Shown: positions 59,870-64,000 of the stretch, in pieces | How positions within the stretch are numbered: the stretch's first letter is position 1 | Layout of the letters: each line of letters opens with the position of its first letter | NCBI GenBank assembly: GCA_011754535.1 | Contig: JAAQVN010000001.1 | Span: 372,001 to 436,000, forward strand | Reading direction: 5' to 3' | Length of the DNA stretch: 64,000 nt | Origin: Enterobacter asburiae | GTDB lineage: Bacteria > Pseudomonadota > Gammaproteobacteria > Enterobacterales > Enterobacteriaceae | Translations under genes and position numbers: made by a program | Notes under the pieces: model-generated | What the model was told of the DNA's origin: nothing | What the model saw: only the letters and a program-made list of their open reading frames with translations | Databases searched by the model: none

Positions 59870-60715
59870 ATGGCAAAAGACTGGCTTGAGCTCCGTCAGC
59901 ATGCGGATACCGGTATTGAAACGATTAAAGCGCACTTCGAAGGCCATGCCTTCGATCCCCACTGGCACGATAGCTATCTGGTGGGGATTACCCTTTCAGG
60001 CACCCAGCAGTTCCACTGTCGTCGCGAACGTCACCGCAGCCATCCGGGTGATGCGTTCTTACTGGAGCCGGGTGAAATTCACGACGGCGACGCGCCTGTG
60101 GAAGGGGGCTTTACCTATCTGACCTTCTATCTTGACGAGCAATGGCTGACGCGCACCCTCCGGGGATTATATGAAGCCACGCCGGACCGCTACTCGCTTC
60201 ACTTTGCTCAAACGCTAACGCGAGAACCTCAGCTGGTCCGTTCTATCGGCGAGACGTTTAACGCGCTGCATAGCGATGAGATGAAAATTGTGCAGCAAAG
60301 CACAATGGATAAGCTGCTCTCTCAGATCACCTCCCATTGCCACTGGCGTAAGAAACTCCCGTCGCAGCTACAGAGCGCTGCCGTGGCGCACCGCGCACGT
60401 GACTATCTTTATGCGCATATCGGCGAGAACGTGGGGCTGTCAGACCTTGCGCGCGAGACGGGCACGGATCGCTTTACGCTGACGCGCTGTTTTAAGCGTG
60501 AGTTCAACCTGGCGCCGCACGCCTGGCTTATTCAGCTGCGTCTGGCAAAGGCGCGACAGCTGCTGGCGCACGGCGAGCAGCCTGTTAATGTCGCTACAGC
60601 GCTCGGCTTTGCAGACCAGAGCCATCTGGGACGCTGGTTCCAGCGCGCATACCGCATTTCCCCCGCCCACTACCGCCGGTTGTGCACAAACCTTCCAGAC
60701 GTTTCCAGAAAATAA
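59870..60715 (+). CDS. AraC-family regulator with cupin sensor domain
   Basis: The 281-residue protein has an N-terminal AraC cupin-type ligand domain (FDPHWHDSYLVGITLSGTQQ, HPGDAFLLEPGEIHDG). The C-terminal double helix-turn-helix (about 185-275; VGLSDLARETGTDRFTLTRC, ALGFADQSHLGRWFQRAYRI) binds DNA. AGGAGG precedes the ATG. It lies 37 bp before a LysE-type exporter gene on the same strand, which it probably controls. The ligand is unknown; an amino acid is a guess based on the partner. Confidence 0.9.
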   Translation: MAKDWLELRQHADTGIETIKAHFEGHAFDPHWHDSYLVGITLSGTQQFHCRRERHRSHPGDAFLLEPGEIHDGDAPVEGGFTYLTFYLDEQWLTRTLRGLYEATPDRYSLHFAQTLTREPQLVRSIGETFNALHSDEMKIVQQSTMDKLLSQITSHCHWRKKLPSQLQSAAVAHRARDYLYAHIGENVGLSDLARETGTDRFTLTRCFKREFNLAPHAWLIQLRLAKARQLLAHGEQPVNVATALGFADQSHLGRWFQRAYRISPAHYRRLCTNLPDVSRK

Positions 60716-60752
60716 CGGCACAGTGATGGCTCTAAGAAAAAAGGAGCCCCCT

Positions 60753-61343
60753 GTGAGCCTGATGCCTTATCTGCTGTTTGCCTTTGTCGCGTCGATAACG
60801 CCCGGTCCGACGAATATTCTTGTTCTCACCAACAGCCAGCACTTTGGCGTGAAAAATACCGTCCCTGCCATTTTGGGGGGATGTATTACGGCGAGTCTGA
60901 TTGTGCTGGTATCGGGTGCCGGCGCCGGGGAGGTGTTGCGCCAGTTTCCTCTGATACGCCAGGCAATGAGCTGGGCAGGCGTACTGTGGCTCACCTGGAT
61001 GAGCTGGCAGCTGTATCGCGCACCTGCGGCGAATATTGCTGAGAAGGCGCCTCATCGTTTCACGGCGCAAGCCGCAGCGCTGCTGCAGCTGGTGAATCCG
61101 AAAACGTGGATGATGGCGCTGGCGGTAGTGAGTCTTTTTGCCCCCGTGAGCATTCACCCGTTAAGAGATATTGCGCTGATGGCGCTATGGTTCTTACTGA
61201 TTTCTGTGATGTGTTTGATGTGCTGGGCGTGGCTGGGGAAGGCGGTAAGCCGGGTGTTTCGCACCACCGTGGCGATGGTGCGGTTTCAGCGCCTGATGGC
61301 GCTATGTCTTCTCATCTCTGCCTGGGCGGGCATGCTGGTCTAG
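60753..61343 (+). CDS. LysE/RhtB-family amino-acid exporter
   Basis: The best start is GTG at 60753, six bases after AAGGAG, giving 196 residues beginning [20 protein letters not shown]. The N-terminal TPGPTN motif, NPKTWMMAL near residue 125 and five to six membrane segments are typical of the LysE/RhtB exporters of amino acids or their derivatives. Longer in-frame extensions run through the AraC gene and are rejected. Substrate unknown. Its stop overlaps that of yjdC (CTAG). Confidence 0.88.
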   Translation: MSLMPYLLFAFVASITPGPTNILVLTNSQHFGVKNTVPAILGGCITASLIVLVSGAGAGEVLRQFPLIRQAMSWAGVLWLTWMSWQLYRAPAANIAEKAPHRFTAQAAALLQLVNPKTWMMALAVVSLFAPVSIHPLRDIALMALWFLLISVMCLMCWAWLGKAVSRVFRTTVAMVRFQRLMALCLLISAWAGMLV

Positions 61344-61915
61344 GTCAACGCCCCACCCATACGACACTGGGCAAAGCGCAGAATGTCTTCCGCCAGACGG
61401 TGCGCCGTATCCACATCTGCCTGGCTACGGTTCACCAGCATGCGGCTCAAACAGCCCTCCAGTACGAGCTCCATCTGCTTAGCGACCATTGCCGGGTCAT
61501 CCACTTCAAGCGTTGTCAGCAGTTCATGGGTGAAGTCATGCGCCGCACGTTTTTGCTGATCCGCCAGCTGGTGTATTGGATGGCCAGGATCGGGGTAAAA
61601 CGTACAGGCAGCAATAAACAGGCAGCCCGGATAACGATTGTTGCTGACGCATTCTGTCAGGGCGGTGTAGCGTGCCAGCAGCTTTTGCTCAGCCGTCAGC
61701 TCTTCATTTAACATTAGCTGCCTGCGCCAGATATCCACCTGCTGGCTAAGATAGCGTAGGGCATCATAAAGCAGCGCCTCTTTATCCGGCCAGAAGCGCT
61801 TTAGCTCATCCAGAGGGTAATCGATACGGTCGGCTACCATCTCAAGCGTGGTGCTGGCGATCCCTTGAATCTCAAGTAGTTGCAGGGCTTGTCCCAGTAC
61901 GTCTTCGCGTTGCAC
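61340..61915 (-). CDS. yjdC: YjdC, TetR-family regulator
   Basis: The 191-residue protein equals E. coli YjdC in length if it starts at GTG 61915 ([14 protein letters not shown]), which follows GGAGGAG. The TetR helix-turn-helix lies near residues 20-45 ([20 protein letters not shown]); the C-terminal part contains [20 protein letters not shown]. Regulon and ligand are unknown. It lies 49 bp downstream of dsbD on the same strand and is probably co-transcribed with it. Confidence 0.93.
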   Translation of the reverse strand: MQREDVLGQALQLLEIQGIASTTLEMVADRIDYPLDELKRFWPDKEALLYDALRYLSQQVDIWRRQLMLNEELTAEQKLLARYTALTECVSNNRYPGCLFIAACTFYPDPGHPIHQLADQQKRAAHDFTHELLTTLEVDDPAMVAKQMELVLEGCLSRMLVNRSQADVDTAHRLAEDILRFAQCRMGGALT

Positions 61916-61964
61916 GGTTGTCTCCTCCGCTATTCCCAACGGTATGTCCCGTCTAAAGTGTTGT

Positions 61965-63668
61965 TTACGGTTGGCGATTGCGCAAATGCGCGCTGAATGC
62001 CGTTGCATCCATAAACCCGGTTACACGCTGTTCTGGCTGCTCTTCCCCTTGTTCATTAAAGAACAGAATGGTCGGCAGCCCGAGCACGGTAAGGTGTTTA
62101 AGCAGGGCCTTATCCTGCGCATTGTTGGCCGTGACGTTTGCCTGGAACAACACCGTATCTTTCAGGGCGTTTTGCACCTGAGGATCGCTAAAGGTGTATT
62201 TTTCAAACTCTTTGCAGGCGACACACCAGTCGGCATAGAGATCGAGCATCACCGGTTTGCCTTTTGCCTGCGCCAGCGCGCTGTTGAGCTCATCGACGTT
62301 CTTAACGTGTATAAAGTTTAAATGTGCCTGCGTCTGGCCCACCGGCGAGCCGAACGCCCAGTCCTGAAGCGGACGCACACTCACCAACGCGGCGGCGAGC
62401 AGGAGAATTTGCACCAGACGCATCCACGCTTTTTTGGCCCCCAGGCTGACGATAAACGCCCATGAGAAGAACGCCACGCCGAGCATGGCCCACAGGCGCA
62501 GACCCCACGTGTCACCAATAATACGCTCCAGCAGGAACACCGGGAGCGCCAGAATGACAAAGCCAAACGCGGTTTTCACCGTCTCCATCCACGGGCCGCT
62601 CTTCGGCAGCAGGCGGTTGCCAAATACCGTCACCAGAATCAGCGGCAGGCCCATACCGAGCGCATAGAGATACAGCGTACCGCCGCCGAGCCACATGTTT
62701 CCGCTCTGGGCAATGTACAGCAGGATAGCGCTGAGCGGCGCGGTGGTGCAGGGGGAGCAAATCAACCCGGCGATGGCACCCATTGCGAATACGCCGCCCG
62801 CGGAGCCACCCTGCTGGCGATTGCTCATCAGCGTTAAGCGGGTTTGCAGCGAAGAGGGCAGCTGCAGCGTGAACAGGCCAAACATCGACAGCGCCAGCAG
62901 GATAAATACGACGGACAGGCCGATAAGCACGTAAGGGTGCTGGAGCGCCGCCTGGAACTGTAGCCCGGCCGCGGCGACCACGAGCCCGAGCACCGTGTAG
63001 GTGAGAGCCATACCCTGCACGTAGATAAACGCCAGCAGCAGGGCGCGGGCGGTAGAAAGACGCTGTTTGCCGCCCAGCACAATCCCGGAGATAAGCGGAT
63101 ACATCGGCAGCACACACGGGGTAAAGGCAATGCCGATGCCAATCAGTAAGGCCCAAAGCGCTGAGAAAGGAAGGTCGGAAGCAGCTTCGCCTTCACCCCT
63201 CATCCTGGCCCTCTCCCCTGAGGGGAGAGGGGAGGCAGCCGATTTAACTTCACTAAGCGGAACGACCTTCGTTTCTGGTGGGTAGCAGAAGCCCGCATCG
63301 GCACAGCCCTGATACGTCACCGTCAGCGTGGCGTCTTTATCTGCCTGGTTCACCGTAACGGGCACGCTCAGGCGCTGGCGATAGATTTCACTTTTACCGT
63401 AGAACTCGTCCTCGTGCCACTCGCCAGCGGGCATCTGCAACGCGCCGACGCTAGCCTTTGCAGGCGTGATGCTGACCTGCTTGCGGTAGAGATAGTAGCC
63501 CTCTTTCACCTGCCAGGTCAGATTGAGATCGTGCTGGTTCTGCTGAAAATCGAAAACAAACGCCTGGTCGGCAGGAATAAAGTTTGAACGGCCGGGTGCG
63601 TCAAACAACCCGGCAAATACTGACGTGCTGCACAGCAGCAGGATCAGCGTAAAGAAGCGTTGAGCCAT
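61965..63668 (-). CDS. dsbD: DsbD, thiol:disulfide interchange protein
   Basis: DsbD passes electrons from cytoplasmic thioredoxin to periplasmic DsbC, DsbG and CcmG. The 567-residue protein has a signal peptide (..STSVFAG), an N-terminal immunoglobulin-like domain with CADAGFC, eight membrane segments with [10 protein letters not shown] and [10 protein letters not shown], and a C-terminal thioredoxin domain with [10 protein letters not shown]. The linker between the first two domains is encoded by a copy of the dispersed palindromic repeat ([16 protein letters not shown]). The start overlaps the cutA end by 25 bp, as in E. coli. Confidence 0.97.
   Translation of the reverse strand: MAQRFFTLILLLCSTSVFAGLFDAPGRSNFIPADQAFVFDFQQNQHDLNLTWQVKEGYYLYRKQVSITPAKASVGALQMPAGEWHEDEFYGKSEIYRQRLSVPVTVNQADKDATLTVTYQGCADAGFCYPPETKVVPLSEVKSAASPLPSGERARMRGEGEAASDLPFSALWALLIGIGIAFTPCVLPMYPLISGIVLGGKQRLSTARALLLAFIYVQGMALTYTVLGLVVAAAGLQFQAALQHPYVLIGLSVVFILLALSMFGLFTLQLPSSLQTRLTLMSNRQQGGSAGGVFAMGAIAGLICSPCTTAPLSAILLYIAQSGNMWLGGGTLYLYALGMGLPLILVTVFGNRLLPKSGPWMETVKTAFGFVILALPVFLLERIIGDTWGLRLWAMLGVAFFSWAFIVSLGAKKAWMRLVQILLLAAALVSVRPLQDWAFGSPVGQTQAHLNFIHVKNVDELNSALAQAKGKPVMLDLYADWCVACKEFEKYTFSDPQVQNALKDTVLFQANVTANNAQDKALLKHLTVLGLPTILFFNEQGEEQPEQRVTGFMDATAFSAHLRNRQP
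63191..63235. repeat. Palindromic repeat, copy 8, inside the dsbD coding region
   Basis: CTTCACCCCTCATCCTGGCC followed by CTCTCCCCTGAGGGGAGAGG matches the dispersed unit. It is 45 bp (15 codons), keeps the reading frame, and lies in the interdomain linker. Confidence 0.9.
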
Positions 63669-63967
63669 GAGAGATAGTAGTTATCGCCGTGGACCACTGG
63701 CAGCACCAGCAGCTCCGGGGTTTGGTAAGGATGATGAGACTTGAGGCAGTCAAGGAGCGCCTGCTGATTCGCCAGATTGGTTTTAAGTAACATCTGGACT
63801 TCATACTCCTGCTCCAGCTTGCCTTCCCAGTAATAGAGGGAGGTCGCGCCGGGCAGCAGCGTTACGCAGGCTGCCAGTTTTTCGGCCAGCACTTTGGCGG
63901 CGAGATCCTGGGCAGAGGCTTCATCAGGGGCGGTACACAGTACAACAACAGCATCAGGCGTGTTCAC
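63644..63967 (-). CDS. cutA: CutA, divalent-cation tolerance protein
   Basis: CutA1 forms very stable trimers that bind copper and other divalent ions and has been linked to metal tolerance and cytochrome c maturation. The 107-residue protein starts at GTG, six bases after GAGGAGGT; E. coli has 112. Conserved stretches include [40 protein letters not shown] and the C-terminal [17 protein letters not shown]. Upstream dcuA, expected from E. coli order, lies beyond the window. Confidence 0.96.
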   Translation of the reverse strand: MNTPDAVVVLCTAPDEASAQDLAAKVLAEKLAACVTLLPGATSLYYWEGKLEQEYEVQMLLKTNLANQQALLDCLKSHHPYQTPELLVLPVVHGDNYYLSWLNASLR

Positions 63968-64000
63968 AAGTCGACCTCCTCATCACGAAAGTCTTCACTA

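Noticed and set aside
60498..60752. Longer N-terminal extension of the LysE-family gene
   Set aside because: It would overlap the AraC gene in another frame; GTG at 60753 has a good ribosome-binding site and gives the family length.
59626..60760. Genomic island integrated at tRNA-Phe
   Set aside because: No integrase gene and no direct repeat of the tRNA 3' end; the following AraC and LysE-type genes have normal composition.

Overview
The window reads as a chromosomal segment of a GC-rich member of the Enterobacteriaceae, most like the Enterobacter cloacae complex or a close relative (Lelliottia, Leclercia). This rests on gene order very like the 92-94 minute region of E. coli, proteins close to E. 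coli K-12 throughout, and an Enterobacter-like 16S rRNA. The genus is an inference from memory; a 16S or core-genome comparison would settle it. I see no prophage, insertion sequence or CRISPR array.

Layout. 1-12 kb: yjbQ(partial)-yjbR, the divergent SOS pair uvrA/ssb with a LexA box, yjcB, the c-di-GMP phosphodiesterase pdeC, the soxS/soxR redox switch with its palindromic operator, the sRNA SraL, a glutathione transferase, the purine permease ghxP and the antiporter yjcE. 12-20 kb: a LysR regulator with an LrgA/LrgB (CidA/CidB) pair, then the acetate module acs-yjcH-actP beside gltP; the nrf operon that separates acs and gltP in E. coli is absent. 20-24 kb: the Sel1 protein yjcO, a hok/sok type I toxin-antitoxin locus, and selenocysteine-containing fdhF with SECIS and a sigma-54 promoter.

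24-33 kb is the main accessory block: a sugar-catabolic operon (ribose-type ABC importer, D-lyxose-type isomerase, class II aldolase, PfkB kinase) with an OmpR-type response regulator at one end and a hybrid histidine kinase at the other. It lies where E. coli K-12 carries mdtNOP and the allose genes. The simplest reading is import of a D-aldose, isomerisation to a ketose, phosphorylation at C1, and aldol cleavage to DHAP plus a short aldehyde, induced by the flanking two-component pair. A lower-GC GNAT-like gene follows.

34-46 kb: yjdP and a complete phosphonate operon phnCDEFGHIJKLMNOP (phnE intact), then yjdN and yjdM. 46-54 kb: the dynamin-like crfC-yjcZ pair, the ketodeoxygluconate permease kdgT with a probable KdgR operator, proP with a perfect CRP site, and a NicO-family metal transporter. 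54-60 kb: a complete rRNA operon (16S, tRNA-Glu, 23S, 5S) followed by a convergent tRNA-Phe. 60-64 kb: an AraC regulator, a LysE-family exporter, yjdC, dsbD and cutA.

A palindromic repeat family (core CCTCACCC..CCCTCTCCC..GGGAGAGGG) occurs at eight places, mostly at gene junctions, often as inverted pairs. One copy lies inside the dsbD reading frame and another forms the C-terminus and stop codon of the LysR regulator.
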